Shown: positions 15,638 through 24,553 of the stretch, in pieces
Position numbering within the stretch: position 1 is the first letter of the stretch
How the letters are laid out: the number at the start of each line of letters is the position of its first letter
Assembly (NCBI GenBank): GCA_023266235.1
Contig: JAHFRL010000009.1
Span: 1-64,000 of the forward strand
Direction: 5' to 3'
Length of the DNA stretch: 64,000 nt
Source: Betaproteobacteria bacterium
GTDB taxonomy: Bacteria; Pseudomonadota; Gammaproteobacteria; Burkholderiales; SG8-41
Position numbers and translations under genes: made by a program
The notes under the pieces: model-generated
What the model saw: only the letters and a program-made list of their open reading frames with translations
Databases searched by the model: none
What the model was told of the DNA's origin: nothing

Positions 15638-16495
15638 GTGCAGTTCTGGCTCATACAGACGCTCAACAGTCTCGCGCTCGGCGGGCTGCTGTTTCTGCTG
15701 TCGGCGGGATTCTCGCTGATCTTCGGGCTGCTGCGGATCGCGAACCTCACGCATGGCGCGCTCTACATGCTCGGCGCCTACCTCGGCGCCAGCATCCTGA
15801 ACTACGCGCCGAACCTGTGGCTCGCCGCGCTGCTCGGCGGGCTTCTCGTCGCGGCGTTCGGCGGGCTGTTCGAGCGCCTGATCCTGCGCCGGCTTCCCCG
15901 CAACGAGCTCGGCCAGGTGCTCGTGACGCTCGGCGTCGCCTACATCATCGCGGACCTGTGCCTCGTCGTCTGGGGCGGCGACCCGATCCCGGTGCCGACG
16001 CCGGAGGCGCTGCAGCAACCGCTCGAGGTCGCGGGCTTCATGTTCCCGAGCTACCGGCTGGCCGTGGTCGCGATCGCGCTCGTCACCGGGATCCTGCTCT
16101 ACCTGCTGATCGAGCGCACGCGGCTCGGCGCGATGATACGGGCGGGAGTCGACGACATGCAGATGGCGCGCGCGGTCGGCATCCCGGTGTCCAGGCTGTT
16201 CACGACAGTGTTCTGTCTCGGGGCGGGACTCGCCGGCGCGGGCGGCATCATCGGCGGGCCGATCATGTCCGCTTACCCCGGTCTCGACTTCGACATGCTG
16301 CCGCTCGCGCTGATCGTCGTGATCCTCGGCGGCGTCGGCAGTCTCGTCGGCGCGTTCGTCGGCAGTTTCATCATCGGCTTCATCTATACGTTCGGCATCG
16401 CGCTGTTCCCGCAGCTCGCATATGTGATTCTCTTTCTGCCGATGATCGTTGTTATCGCGTTCCGCCCGCGCGGACTGTTTGGGCGGGCGACGTGA
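15638..16495 (+). CDS. livH: Branched-chain amino acid-type ABC permease LivH-like
   Basis: 285 residues, very hydrophobic, with about eight membrane segments. LLFLLSAGFSLIFGLLRIAN and LTHGALYMLGAYLGA near the start, VTLGVAYIIADLCL, and the GLAGAGGIIGGPIMSAYPGL loop are typical of LivH. It begins at a GTG; no strong ribosome site is seen, perhaps because the octamer repeat fills the spacer. The stop overlaps the GTG of the next permease gene by 4 bases (GTGA). With LivM it should form the transmembrane pore. Confidence 0.9.
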   Translation: MQFWLIQTLNSLALGGLLFLLSAGFSLIFGLLRIANLTHGALYMLGAYLGASILNYAPNLWLAALLGGLLVAAFGGLFERLILRRLPRNELGQVLVTLGVAYIIADLCLVVWGGDPIPVPTPEALQQPLEVAGFMFPSYRLAVVAIALVTGILLYLLIERTRLGAMIRAGVDDMQMARAVGIPVSRLFTTVFCLGAGLAGAGGIIGGPIMSAYPGLDFDMLPLALIVVILGGVGSLVGAFVGSFIIGFIYTFGIALFPQLAYVILFLPMIVVIAFRPRGLFGRAT

Positions 16496-17424
16496 ACCGC
16501 GCCGTATGGCTGACGGGACTCGCGATCCTGCTGCTCGGCTACCCGTGGGTCGCCGGCGAGTTCTACATCAACCTGACGAGCCAGATCTTCATCGCGGCGA
16601 TCTTCGCGGCGAGCCTCAATCTGCTGGTCGGCTATGGCGGCCTGCCTTCCCTCGGTCATGCGGCGTTTCTCGGCATGGCGGCCTACATTTCGGCGCTGCT
16701 TTACCTGCACTTCGGATTCGCGCACTGGATCACGGGACCGATCGCGCTGCTCGCGACGACGCTGATGGCGTGCCTGTTCGGCCTCATTGCGCTGCGCGCC
16801 ACCGGCCTCAGCTTCCTGATGCTGACGCTCGCGCTGTCGCAGGTCCTGTGGGGAACCGCCTACCGCTGGGTGGCGGTGACCGAAGGCGATAACGGCCTGC
16901 GCGGCCTCACGCGCCCGGCGCCCTTCGGCATCAATCTCGACGACTCGATGACGTTCTACTACTTCGCGCTCATCGTCACCGCGTTTTCGATCTGGATGAT
17001 CGCCAGGTTCGTGGCTTCGCCGTTCGGCACGGTGCTCAAAGGCACCCGCGACCAGCCGCGGCGCATGAGCGCGCTCGGTCACAACGTGTGGCTCGTGCGC
17101 TGGATCACTTTCGTCTATGCGGGGTTCTGGGGCGCCGTCTCGGGATTGTTGTTCGTGTATTACAACAAGTACATCCATCCGGCGTCGCTGTCGCTCACCA
17201 GTTCCGCGGAGGCGATCCTCGCGGTGATCGCCGGTGGCTCCGGTACCCTCGCGGGGCCGATCGTAGGCGCGGCGATCGTGGTGATCCTGAAGAACTACGT
17301 ATCGGCGTACGTCAGGTATTGGAACATGCTGCTCGGCTTCGTGTTCGTCGCGATCGTGATTTTCATGCCCGACGGCATCGTGCCGGGAATCCGCCGTCTG
17401 TGGGCGCGTTGGAGACGCCTATGA
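16492..17424 (+). CDS. livM: Branched-chain amino acid-type ABC permease LivM-like
   Basis: 310 residues from the GTG at 16492 that overlaps the stop of the LivH gene. Multiple membrane helices and the LivM signatures NLLVGYGGLPSLGHAAFLGM and LRATGLSFLMLTLALSQVLW are present; a late GGSGTLAGPIVGAA loop matches the family. The open frame extends far upstream but that part is only a shadow of LivH. Its TGA overlaps the ATG of the ATPase gene by 4 bases (ATGA). Confidence 0.9.
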   Translation: MNRAVWLTGLAILLLGYPWVAGEFYINLTSQIFIAAIFAASLNLLVGYGGLPSLGHAAFLGMAAYISALLYLHFGFAHWITGPIALLATTLMACLFGLIALRATGLSFLMLTLALSQVLWGTAYRWVAVTEGDNGLRGLTRPAPFGINLDDSMTFYYFALIVTAFSIWMIARFVASPFGTVLKGTRDQPRRMSALGHNVWLVRWITFVYAGFWGAVSGLLFVYYNKYIHPASLSLTSSAEAILAVIAGGSGTLAGPIVGAAIVVILKNYVSAYVRYWNMLLGFVFVAIVIFMPDGIVPGIRRLWARWRRL

Positions 17425-18161
17425 CGCCCGCGCTCGAGATCAGCGGACTGAAGAAATCGTTCGGCGGGCTGCCCGCGATGAACGACGTGTCGCTCGCGGT
17501 GATGCCGGGCGAGCGCCGGCTCATCATCGGGCCGAACGGCGCCGGCAAGACGACGCTGTTCAACCTGATCACCGGCGATCTGCCGCGCGACCGCGGCACC
17601 ATCAAGCTCTTTGGCGCGGAGGTTCAGCGGCTCAAGCCGCATCAGCGCGCTCACCGGGGGCTCGCGCGTACCTACCAGATCATCACTTTGTTTGCGCGCG
17701 ATACCCTCGAGCACAACGTGGTGCTGTCGCTGCTCGGGCTCTCGGCGTCGCGCTGGAATGCGTTCGCGCCGCTCTCCAAAAACGCCCACCTGCGCGCGGA
17801 GGCGCGCCGCGTTCTCGGGCTGGTCGGGCTCGAGCACCTCGCGCAACGCGCATTGAGCGAAGCGTCGTACGGAGAGAAGCGGCGCGTCGAGATCGCGATG
17901 GCGCTCGCGCAGCAGCCGAAGCTGCTGCTGCTCGACGAGCCGCTCGCCGGGCTCTCGCGCGAGGAACGCGCCGCCGTGAAGCAGTTGATCGCGGGCATTC
18001 CGCGCGAAGTGACCGTGGTCATGATCGAGCACGACATGGACACGGCGCTCGACCTCGCGGAACGCATCACGGTGCTGCACTACGGCAGCGTGATCGTCGA
18101 AGGCACGCGCGCCGAAGTGGTCGCCGATCCAAAGACGCGCGAGGTGTACCTTGGCGACTGA
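17421..18161 (+). CDS. livG: ABC transporter ATPase LivG-like
   Basis: 246 residues. Walker A GPNGAGKTT, the Q-loop region ARTYQIITLF, signature SYGEKRRVEIAMALA, Walker B LLLLDEPLAGLS and the switch histidine in MIEHDMD are all intact. The closing YLGD is the usual LivG C-terminus. The ATG overlaps the permease stop, and the next ATPase starts 11 bases before the end of this gene. It powers uptake together with LivF. Confidence 0.92.
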   Translation: MTPALEISGLKKSFGGLPAMNDVSLAVMPGERRLIIGPNGAGKTTLFNLITGDLPRDRGTIKLFGAEVQRLKPHQRAHRGLARTYQIITLFARDTLEHNVVLSLLGLSASRWNAFAPLSKNAHLRAEARRVLGLVGLEHLAQRALSEASYGEKRRVEIAMALAQQPKLLLLDEPLAGLSREERAAVKQLIAGIPREVTVVMIEHDMDTALDLAERITVLHYGSVIVEGTRAEVVADPKTREVYLGD

Positions 18162-18867
18162 GGCGCTGGGTTTGGCCGGGATCAACGCGCTGTACGGCGA
18201 CAGCCACGTGCTGCACGACGTTTCGTTCTCGTTCCACGCCGGGCGCGTGCTTGCACTGCTCGGCCGCAACGGCGCCGGCAAGACCACGTGCATGCATACG
18301 ATCATCGGCTTCCTGCCACCGCGCGACGGCGAGATCCGGCTCTTCGGCGAGCCAATCGGCGGGCTCGCCTCGGAGACAATCTCGCGCAAGGGCGTCGGTT
18401 TCGTGCCGCAGGGGCGGCGGATTTTCCCGACGCTCACGGTGCGCGAAAATCTGATCGTTGCGCGCCAGGCGCGCGGCGGGGCGCAGAAGTCGTGGACGTT
18501 CGAGCGAGTATGCGAGCTGTTCCCGCCGCTCAAGGCGCGGCTGCAGCAGCCTGCGGGATCGCTTTCCGGCGGCGAGCAGCAGATGCTCGCGATCGGGCGC
18601 GCGCTGATGGGCAATCCGCGCCTGCTGCTGATGGACGAGCCGTCGGAAGGGCTCGCGCCGCGGATCGTCGCCGAGATGCGGCGGACGATCGAGCGCCTGA
18701 AGGAGGAGGGACTGTCGATCGTGCTCGTCGAGCAGAACGTCAAGCTCGCGCTCGACCTTGCCGATGACGTGGTGATGCTGAACACCGGCCGCGTGGCGTT
18801 CACGGGCGGTGTCGCCGATGTGCGCGACAATGAGGCGCTGATCACGCAGCACCTCGGCGTATTTTAG
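18151..18867 (+). CDS. livF: ABC transporter ATPase LivF-like
   Basis: 238 residues from a TTG at 18151 that overlaps LivG by 11 bases; no better start lies downstream. Walker A GRNGAGKTT, VPQGRRIFPTLTVRENL (the LivF Q-loop region), signature LSGGEQQMLAIGRAL, Walker B LLLMDEPSEGLAP and VEQNVK are intact. The protein ends HLGVF, as usual. It closes the five-gene uptake operon. The substrate may be an amino acid, amide or aromatic acid; the surrounding catabolic genes favour an acid. Confidence 0.92.
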   Translation: MATEALGLAGINALYGDSHVLHDVSFSFHAGRVLALLGRNGAGKTTCMHTIIGFLPPRDGEIRLFGEPIGGLASETISRKGVGFVPQGRRIFPTLTVRENLIVARQARGGAQKSWTFERVCELFPPLKARLQQPAGSLSGGEQQMLAIGRALMGNPRLLLMDEPSEGLAPRIVAEMRRTIERLKEEGLSIVLVEQNVKLALDLADDVVMLNTGRVAFTGGVADVRDNEALITQHLGVF

Positions 18868-18903
18868 CCGTCCAGTTAATGCAAAAAAAGGAAAACCAAC
18901 ATC

Positions 18904-19062
18904 ATGTTCGCTCGCATCGCGCCGGGCTGCACCGACTACCCGTACGACATGGCCGAGGAAGATCCCATGGGGATGACCCGCAGCGTGCCGCGGCTCAAGC
19001 GCGCCGAACAGGACCAGATCATGGGGACAAACGCGGCGCGCCTGTTGAAAATCAAAAGCTGA
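18904..19062 (+). pseudogene. 3' remnant of an amidohydrolase (ACMSD-like) gene
   Basis: A 52-residue frame contains CTDYPYDMAEEDPMGM and ends IMGTNAARLLKIKS. These match the C-terminal part of amidohydrolases of the ACMSD/gamma-resorcylate decarboxylase type, where GTDYPFDM carries the catalytic aspartate and NAARLL ends the protein. The metal-binding N-terminal four-fifths is absent, so it cannot be an enzyme. An AAAGGA upstream of the ATG could still allow a short peptide to be made, but a decayed gene is the simplest reading. Confidence 0.6.
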
Positions 19063-19173
19063 CGCCCGGGGCGCTGGTCAACTTTCGCGCTTCGAGTTAC
19101 AGTTCCCGCCTGGCCTGTCGCTGGCGGGCGGGCCCGACGTCATTCATTCACGCCTTCTTGCAAAGGAATTCCC

Positions 19174-19815
19174 ATGATTTACGAGGTGAGGACATACGAT
19201 ATCAAGCCGCATTCGCTGGCCGAAGTCGAAAAGCGCTTCGGCGAAGCCTACGAGCACCGCAAGAAACTCTCGCCGCTCGCGGCGTTCTGGCATACCGAAA
19301 TCGGCCCGTTAAACCAGATCATTCACGTCTGGCCGTACCAGGACCTCGAGGAGCGCGCGCGCATTCGCGCCGCGGCGGTCAAAGACCCCAACTGGCCGCC
19401 GAAGATCAGGGAGTTCATCGTCAATCAGCGCTCGGAAATTTTTATCCCGCTCTCGGTCTCGCCGGAATTGAAACCGGGCAAGATGGGTCCCTGCTTCGAG
19501 ATGCGCACTTACAAGCTCGCCAGCGGTGCCGAGGTGCCGAAGCTCGTGAAGCTGTGGGAGCGAGGGATACCGGAACGCACCAAGTTCAGCCCGCTGTGCG
19601 CGGCGTGGATCTCTGAATTCGGGGCGCTCAACCGGTTCGTCCACATCTGGCCCTACAAGTCGGTCGACGAGCGCAACGAGATTCGCAAGAAAGCGCAGGC
19701 GACGGGCATGTGGCCGCCGTCGGTGCTCGCCAAAAAAGAAGGTCTGCCGCCCTATGAGATCATCACGCAGGAAAACAAGATCCTGATGCCGTCCGCGTTC
19801 TCGCCGCTGCAATAA
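19174..19815 (+). CDS. NIPSNAP-family protein, two tandem domains
   Basis: 213 residues in two homologous halves: MIYEVRTYDIKPHSLAEVEK with HTEIGPLNQIIHVWPY, then CFEMRTYKLASGAEVPKLV with EFGALNRFVHIWPYKSVDER. Each half is a NIPSNAP (dimeric alpha/beta-barrel) domain, so one chain mimics the usual dimer. The function of bacterial NIPSNAP proteins is not established; they often lie in catabolic clusters. AAAGGAA lies upstream of the ATG. It is alone on its strand, following the amidohydrolase remnant. Confidence 0.85.
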   Translation: MIYEVRTYDIKPHSLAEVEKRFGEAYEHRKKLSPLAAFWHTEIGPLNQIIHVWPYQDLEERARIRAAAVKDPNWPPKIREFIVNQRSEIFIPLSVSPELKPGKMGPCFEMRTYKLASGAEVPKLVKLWERGIPERTKFSPLCAAWISEFGALNRFVHIWPYKSVDERNEIRKKAQATGMWPPSVLAKKEGLPPYEIITQENKILMPSAFSPLQ

Positions 19816-19828
19816 CGCGGTGGCGGGT

Positions 19829-19960
19829 TCAGCCGCCTGATTTCCTGCGATACTCGGCGATCTTCTTTTTCAGGTCGTCATACTCCTCGCACGGCAGCAG
19901 GCAGATTTTCCGCAGCGCCGCGAGCCGCTGCCTCGCTTCGCGGATCTTGGCGCGACTCAA
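19829..19960 (-). CDS. Possible small protein coupled to the TPR gene
   Basis: A 43-residue frame begins with a TTG that overlaps the TGA of the TPR gene (TTGA) and ends at 19829. It is basic and helical (IREARQRLAALRKICLLP, then YDDLKKKIAEYRRK), faintly like a SHOCT-type short domain. No independent ribosome site is visible, so translation would depend on coupling. It may also be chance. Confidence 0.25.
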   Translation of the reverse strand: MSRAKIREARQRLAALRKICLLPCEEYDDLKKKIAEYRRKSGG

Positions 19961-21543
19961 AGTTGCGCGAGGTACGCCTTCGCGCGCGCGAGTTCCGGCC
20001 GCCCGCTGTCGGCGTTTTTCGACAACGCCACCAGTTTCGCGTAGTAGTCCCTGGCTTTCTGCCGGTCGCCGGCTGCCTCGGCGGCTTGCGCCGCACCGTA
20101 GATCCCACGGAACCGGTTCGGCTCGCGCGCGTGCGTTGCCTCGAATTCCTTGAGCGCCAGCGCCGGCTGCTTGAGCTCGAGCAGCATCTCGCCCAGCAAC
20201 TCGCGCGCCGGAACGATGCGCGCGGGCGTGACAATATGCTTCTCGCTCCGGTCCTCCGTGTCGGCGGCGGCGCGCATGAACTTGAGCGCTTCATCCGTTT
20301 TGCCCTGGACAAGCGCGATCCACCCCGCCACGGCAAGCCGCTGGACTTCGACTTCATTCGCCCAATAATTGTTTTTCGCAGCCTGCAGCGCTTTGTGCAG
20401 CGTGGCGAGCTCCTCGGCGTTCTTTTCCGCGGCGGCAGCGTCGCCGCCGCGGGCCGCGCCGAGCGCTCGTGCGAAGTACGTGATGGCTTCCGTAAACGGG
20501 TACTGGGTCGTCTGCGGCTGCAACTGCATCGCCTCGCGCCATGCGCCGCGCTCGAGCGCGTAGCGCGCGTTCATCGCGGCAATCGCGTAGGGGGCCGTAA
20601 ATCGCGCAGGGCTGGTCCCGCTCACCTGAAGGGCTTCCTCTATCGTGCGCCGGGCGTCGCCGTCGCGTGCGAGCTGCAGATAAGCGTAGACCATGTAGTC
20701 GCTGGCGTGATATGCCTCGTCGGGCTCATTCCCCTTTTTCGCTGATTCAGCCGAACGACGATTCGTCGCAACCGATTCCTCCCATGCGCCGACGCGGGTG
20801 AAGATGTGCGAAGGCATATGGAGCGCGTGCGGCGCCGCGGGCGCGATGCCGGCGTAGCGACGGGCGGCAGTTAAACCTTGTTGCGCGATGGGCGGAGCGT
20901 CGTAGCTGTGGATCAGGTAGTGCGCGACACCCGGGTGGTCGGGGTACTTGGCGAATTGCTTTTCCAGGATCGAGGCCGCCTTGAGGTACGCTGCGTAGGT
21001 CTGATCAGTTTGCAACTGGGTGCCGGCGAGATAGAGCGCGTAGAAAATCTGCGCTTCATCGTCATCCGGATAGCGGGCCGCGAGCGCTTCGTACGCCTTG
21101 GCGCGCGTGTCCTGACGCGCGCGTTCGGAGCGGTTCGACCAATCCTGATAGTAGGTGGCAACTGCCTCGATGTAATCGCGCTCGCGCTGGGTCTTGGCGC
21201 CGATCCGGCGGCCCTGCTCGACTGCCGCCTGCGATTGCTCTGCCCCCTTGGGCGACGCGCCGCCTCCCGCGAGCGGATTCGACATCAGGATCGATGCAAT
21301 GCCCCAGGTCGCGATGGCGCAGGAGGGATCCTGCGCCAGCACGTCGCGGAACGTCTTCTCGGCCGCGCTGTACCAGAAAGAGTGCAGCATCGCCACGCCG
21401 CGCTCGAACTGCGCCTGCACTTTGGGATCGCAGGTGGTGGGGAAACTCACCTTGCCAAGCTTCTCGCCTTGCTGGGCAAACGCTCCGGTGGCGAACGCGC
21501 CCGCCAACAGGGTCGCAGCAAAAATCTGATTTTTCGATATCAT
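19957..21543 (-). CDS. Secreted tetratricopeptide-repeat protein
   Basis: 528 residues with a Sec signal peptide (about 1-23, ending GAFAQ). The mature part is helical with TPR-like units, for example ALHSFW-like MLHSFWYSAAEKTFRDVLAQ with DPSCAIATWGIASI near the start, a middle HALHMPSHIFTRVGAWEESV motif, and late units with LKEFEATHAREPNRFRGIYG. Proteins with this HMPSHIF wording are known from many soil bacteria but have no assigned function. It acts in the periplasm or outside, perhaps as a scaffold. It is not obviously in an operon apart from the possible small frame at its end. Confidence 0.8.
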   Translation of the reverse strand: MISKNQIFAATLLAGAFATGAFAQQGEKLGKVSFPTTCDPKVQAQFERGVAMLHSFWYSAAEKTFRDVLAQDPSCAIATWGIASILMSNPLAGGGASPKGAEQSQAAVEQGRRIGAKTQRERDYIEAVATYYQDWSNRSERARQDTRAKAYEALAARYPDDDEAQIFYALYLAGTQLQTDQTYAAYLKAASILEKQFAKYPDHPGVAHYLIHSYDAPPIAQQGLTAARRYAGIAPAAPHALHMPSHIFTRVGAWEESVATNRRSAESAKKGNEPDEAYHASDYMVYAYLQLARDGDARRTIEEALQVSGTSPARFTAPYAIAAMNARYALERGAWREAMQLQPQTTQYPFTEAITYFARALGAARGGDAAAAEKNAEELATLHKALQAAKNNYWANEVEVQRLAVAGWIALVQGKTDEALKFMRAAADTEDRSEKHIVTPARIVPARELLGEMLLELKQPALALKEFEATHAREPNRFRGIYGAAQAAEAAGDRQKARDYYAKLVALSKNADSGRPELARAKAYLAQL

Positions 21544-21727
21544 GAGCAGCCTCCGTCCAGTTAGCTCGCAGATTCAAAGGGATTAAAACACGGAGCTTAA
21601 CCTCGCGCGCCACGACGGTCTACAGCCGCCTTGCCCGGTAATTAGATGCCGGCCAGATGAATATGGCGCGTGAATTGAGTCATAGCGCGCGTGTGATCCA
21701 ATACACACGGTTCCGCTTCGTATCCCG

Positions 21728-21865
21728 CTAGTTCGCCTTGATTTTCTGGAAGCGTATGATTTCGCCTCTTTTGGCGCGCCCCGCCGAAAGAAATACTCGA
21801 TATGCCTGCGGCGAGCCGACGACGACATTTACGCCGAGTTCCAGCATGTGCTTGCGATAATCGTT
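21728..21865 (-). pseudogene. C-terminal remnant of a Bug/TctC receptor gene
   Basis: The minus strand encodes LELGVNVVVGSPQAYRVFLS and GEIIRFQKIKAN before a TAG at 21728-21730. This follows the usual Bug ending, 'LG....GTPEEFAAF...E..KWG.VIR...IKAD', with many changes. Nothing before it in this 393-base spacer (21544-21936) looks like the rest of a receptor. I read it as an eroded fragment; the match is by eye and moderate. Confidence 0.4.
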
Positions 21866-21936
21866 GCCAGGCAGCGGGCGGTTTACTGCGCTTCAGCATC
21901 GCTGTTCGCGGACGCGCGCGGAGCCTCGCCGCAGCC

Positions 21937-23571
21937 TCAGTCGGCGTCATCCGGCCGGAACTTGGTCTCGGGCTTGAGGCCCTTGCGCCGCAACTTTTCG
22001 CTGATGCGGCCGTTCTCGAGATAACGGCCTGCGACCGCGCGCTGCGCCGCGGCGTCCCATTGCGGCAGCCAGTCGCCGAGCGAATAGCCGTACCACGGCG
22101 GCTGCGGGCGCAGCCTGGGCAAACCGAGCCGTTCCCAGATCGCTTTCGCGCGCTCCATGTACTCCCGCTTCGGCAGCGCGAGCGGCGGCATGTCGCCCTT
22201 CATGGTCGCATCCATCAGCAGCGTGGAGTCTTCATCGTCCTCGCGCTCGCGCTTCGGGCCGTGGCCCTGGCCGCGGTGCGGCAGCGTTTGCACGTCCGCG
22301 ACCGGATTCATGCGGTACGCGAGCGCCCACAGCAGCGCATCCGCATTGTCGGGATCGATGTCGTCGTTGACGGCGACGCAGATCTTGCCGCAGTCGCCCT
22401 TGAAGTACGCCGCCCCGTACAACGCGCGCCACACTTCGGTCGGCGGCGTGCCTTTCTCGACGGTAATGATGGTGACACGCAGCAACCCGGTCAGCGGTTC
22501 GTGCAACGACACGCGTTTGACGCCGCGCACGCCGAGCGCATCGCGCAGGTGCGCGAGGAACAGCGGCTCATACGCAACGCGCTTGATCACGCTCGACTCG
22601 GAGGGTGCCACCTGGCTGATGTAGGACGGGATGACCGGTTTCTTGCGATGCGTGATCGCGGTAACCCGCATCGGCATGTTGTACTCTTCGAGCGCGACGT
22701 GGCCGTGTGATTCGCCGAACGGCGCCTCCGGCTCGACGTATTCGGTATCGATCAGGCCCTCGATCACGACCTCGGCTTCGGCCGGAACGAGCAGGTCGAC
22801 GGTTTTCGCCCGTACGACGTTAATCGGCGCGCCGGCGAGTCCGCCCGCCACCGTGAACTCGTCGACGCCGAGCGGCAGCTTCTGCGGACCCATGAATGCG
22901 ACATACGGCGGGCAGCCGAGCACGATCGCGCACGGCATGGTCTGGTCGCCGCGCTGCTGGTGCTTGAGATAATGCTGATAGCCGCCGGCGCCGCCGACGC
23001 GCGTCGCCATGCGCACGACCAGACGATCCGGCGCTTTCAGCGCGGCGCGATAAGTGCCCATGTTCTGCACGCCGGTTTCCGGATCGCGCGTAATGACATT
23101 GGTCGCGGTCAGCGTGGGCGCGCTGTCGAAGCCGGGCGTCGAGATCGGGATCGGCAGCAGGTCGAGCCCGTGGCCCTCGCCCTGCAGCGCCGCGCCTTCG
23201 ATGACGACTTCCTGGCACACGCCATCGGTGACGACCCGCGGCGGGATGGGATGGGCGATCGCGTGCTCCCACTTCGCCTGGATCCCGTCGACCGGCACGC
23301 CCATGCCAGCGCTGTAAATCGCGCGGTTGGCGGCGATCGCGCCGACCACCACCGGAATCGCATACTTGCGGCCGCGGCCGTCGCTGATATTCGTGAACAG
23401 GAACGCCTTGCGCTCTGGCTCGTCGAGGCCGCCGACGAATTGCCAGCGCACCAGCGGGTGCAGCTCCGCGTCCTTGTCGATCGGCTCGTCGACGGTCAGC
23501 AGCAGCCCGCGCTGCTTCAGCGTATCCAAGTGTTCGTGCAGATCGGGATAGCCGCGCGGGGCGTCGGTCAT
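21937..23571 (-). CDS. UbiD-family decarboxylase
   Basis: 544 residues from the ATG at 23571 (GGAG upstream); the frame above is not coding. UbiD family marks include GVPVDGIQAKWEHAIAHPIP, VTDGVCQEVVIEGAALQGEG, MGTYRAALKAPDRLVVRMA and, near the active site, EPEAPFGESHGHVALEEYNM with the conserved glutamates. These enzymes use prenylated FMN to add or remove carboxyl groups on aromatic or unsaturated acids. No UbiX prenyltransferase is in the window. It is divergent from the molybdenum hydroxylase operon, 103 bases apart, and a remnant of a second UbiD gene lies beside the second hydroxylase operon (39225-39440). Confidence 0.88.
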   Translation of the reverse strand: MTDAPRGYPDLHEHLDTLKQRGLLLTVDEPIDKDAELHPLVRWQFVGGLDEPERKAFLFTNISDGRGRKYAIPVVVGAIAANRAIYSAGMGVPVDGIQAKWEHAIAHPIPPRVVTDGVCQEVVIEGAALQGEGHGLDLLPIPISTPGFDSAPTLTATNVITRDPETGVQNMGTYRAALKAPDRLVVRMATRVGGAGGYQHYLKHQQRGDQTMPCAIVLGCPPYVAFMGPQKLPLGVDEFTVAGGLAGAPINVVRAKTVDLLVPAEAEVVIEGLIDTEYVEPEAPFGESHGHVALEEYNMPMRVTAITHRKKPVIPSYISQVAPSESSVIKRVAYEPLFLAHLRDALGVRGVKRVSLHEPLTGLLRVTIITVEKGTPPTEVWRALYGAAYFKGDCGKICVAVNDDIDPDNADALLWALAYRMNPVADVQTLPHRGQGHGPKREREDDEDSTLLMDATMKGDMPPLALPKREYMERAKAIWERLGLPRLRPQPPWYGYSLGDWLPQWDAAAQRAVAGRYLENGRISEKLRRKGLKPETKFRPDDAD

Positions 23572-23674
23572 GTGAAGTTGCTCCGGGAAACGTGTGAGAT
23601 AATCCGCTTTCCTGCAACATTCGATTTTAAGCCAAAGCGCACCTTTGCGCCCGATACCCTCCTGAGGTCGTGTT

Positions 23675-24553
23675 GTGAAAGCCGCCCCGTTCGAATACGT
23701 GCGCGCGAAGTCCGTCGCCGAAGCGTGCGCGCTGCTGCGCCAGGACGGCGGCGACGTCAAGCTGATCGCCGGCGGCCAGAGCCTGGTGCCGATGATGGCC
23801 ATGCGCCTGACGCGGCCGGCCCGCCTTGTCGATATCAACGAAATCGCCGCGCTGAAATTCGTCGCACTGGAACCGGATGCAGCTCGCACCGGCGCATGCA
23901 CGCGGCAATGCGTGATCGAACGCGATGACGCCATTGCTGCGCGCGTGCCGCTGCTGCGGCAGGCGCTGGCGTGGGTGGGCCACATTCAGACCCGCAATCG
24001 CGGCACCATCGGCGGCAGCCTCGCGCACGCTGATCCCGCCGCCGAGCTGCCGCTCGCGGCACAGGTGCTCGGCGCGAAGATGGTGCTGCGCTCGACGGCC
24101 GGCACGCGCAGCGTCACCGCCGCCGAATTTTTCGCCGGGCCGCTGACGACCGCGATCGAGCCGCACGAATGCCTCGAGGAGATTCACTGGCCGGTGTGGT
24201 CCGAGCGGCGCACGGGGTCGGCTTTCACCGAAATCAGCCGGCGGCACGGCGATTTCGCGATCGTCGCGGCGGCCGCGCAAATTGCGCTGGACGAAAATGA
24301 GCGTTGTGTCCGCGCAAGCCTTGGTTTGGGCGGGGGTGGAACGACGCCGCTCGCGTTTCCCAAGCTCGCCGCGCAGCTGATCGGCACCCGGCTCGAAGAC
24401 GCCGTGGTGCAAAGCATCGCGCACGACGCCGCGGTCGAACTCGATCCGGGCGGTGATCTGCACGCAAGTCCGGGCTATCGCAAACAGCTGGCCGGTGTGC
24501 TCGCCGCGCGCGTGCTGCGCGCCGCGCATGAACAGGCAAGGAACAAACAGTGA
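23675..24553 (+). CDS. Molybdenum hydroxylase FAD subunit (CoxM type)
   Basis: 292 residues. The FAD-binding motifs AGGQSLVPMMAMRL (about 32-45) and TIGGSLAHADPAAELP (about 109-124) are clear, followed by the CO dehydrogenase flavoprotein C-terminal domain. It passes electrons from the Fe-S subunit to FAD and then to an acceptor. The initiation codon is a GTG at 23675. Its stop overlaps the GTG of the Fe-S subunit gene (GTGA), so the two are coupled. The set hydroxylates or oxidises an aldehyde, N-heterocycle or aromatic substrate outside or inside the cell; no signal peptide is visible. Confidence 0.9.
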   Translation: MKAAPFEYVRAKSVAEACALLRQDGGDVKLIAGGQSLVPMMAMRLTRPARLVDINEIAALKFVALEPDAARTGACTRQCVIERDDAIAARVPLLRQALAWVGHIQTRNRGTIGGSLAHADPAAELPLAAQVLGAKMVLRSTAGTRSVTAAEFFAGPLTTAIEPHECLEEIHWPVWSERRTGSAFTEISRRHGDFAIVAAAAQIALDENERCVRASLGLGGGGTTPLAFPKLAAQLIGTRLEDAVVQSIAHDAAVELDPGGDLHASPGYRKQLAGVLAARVLRAAHEQARNKQ

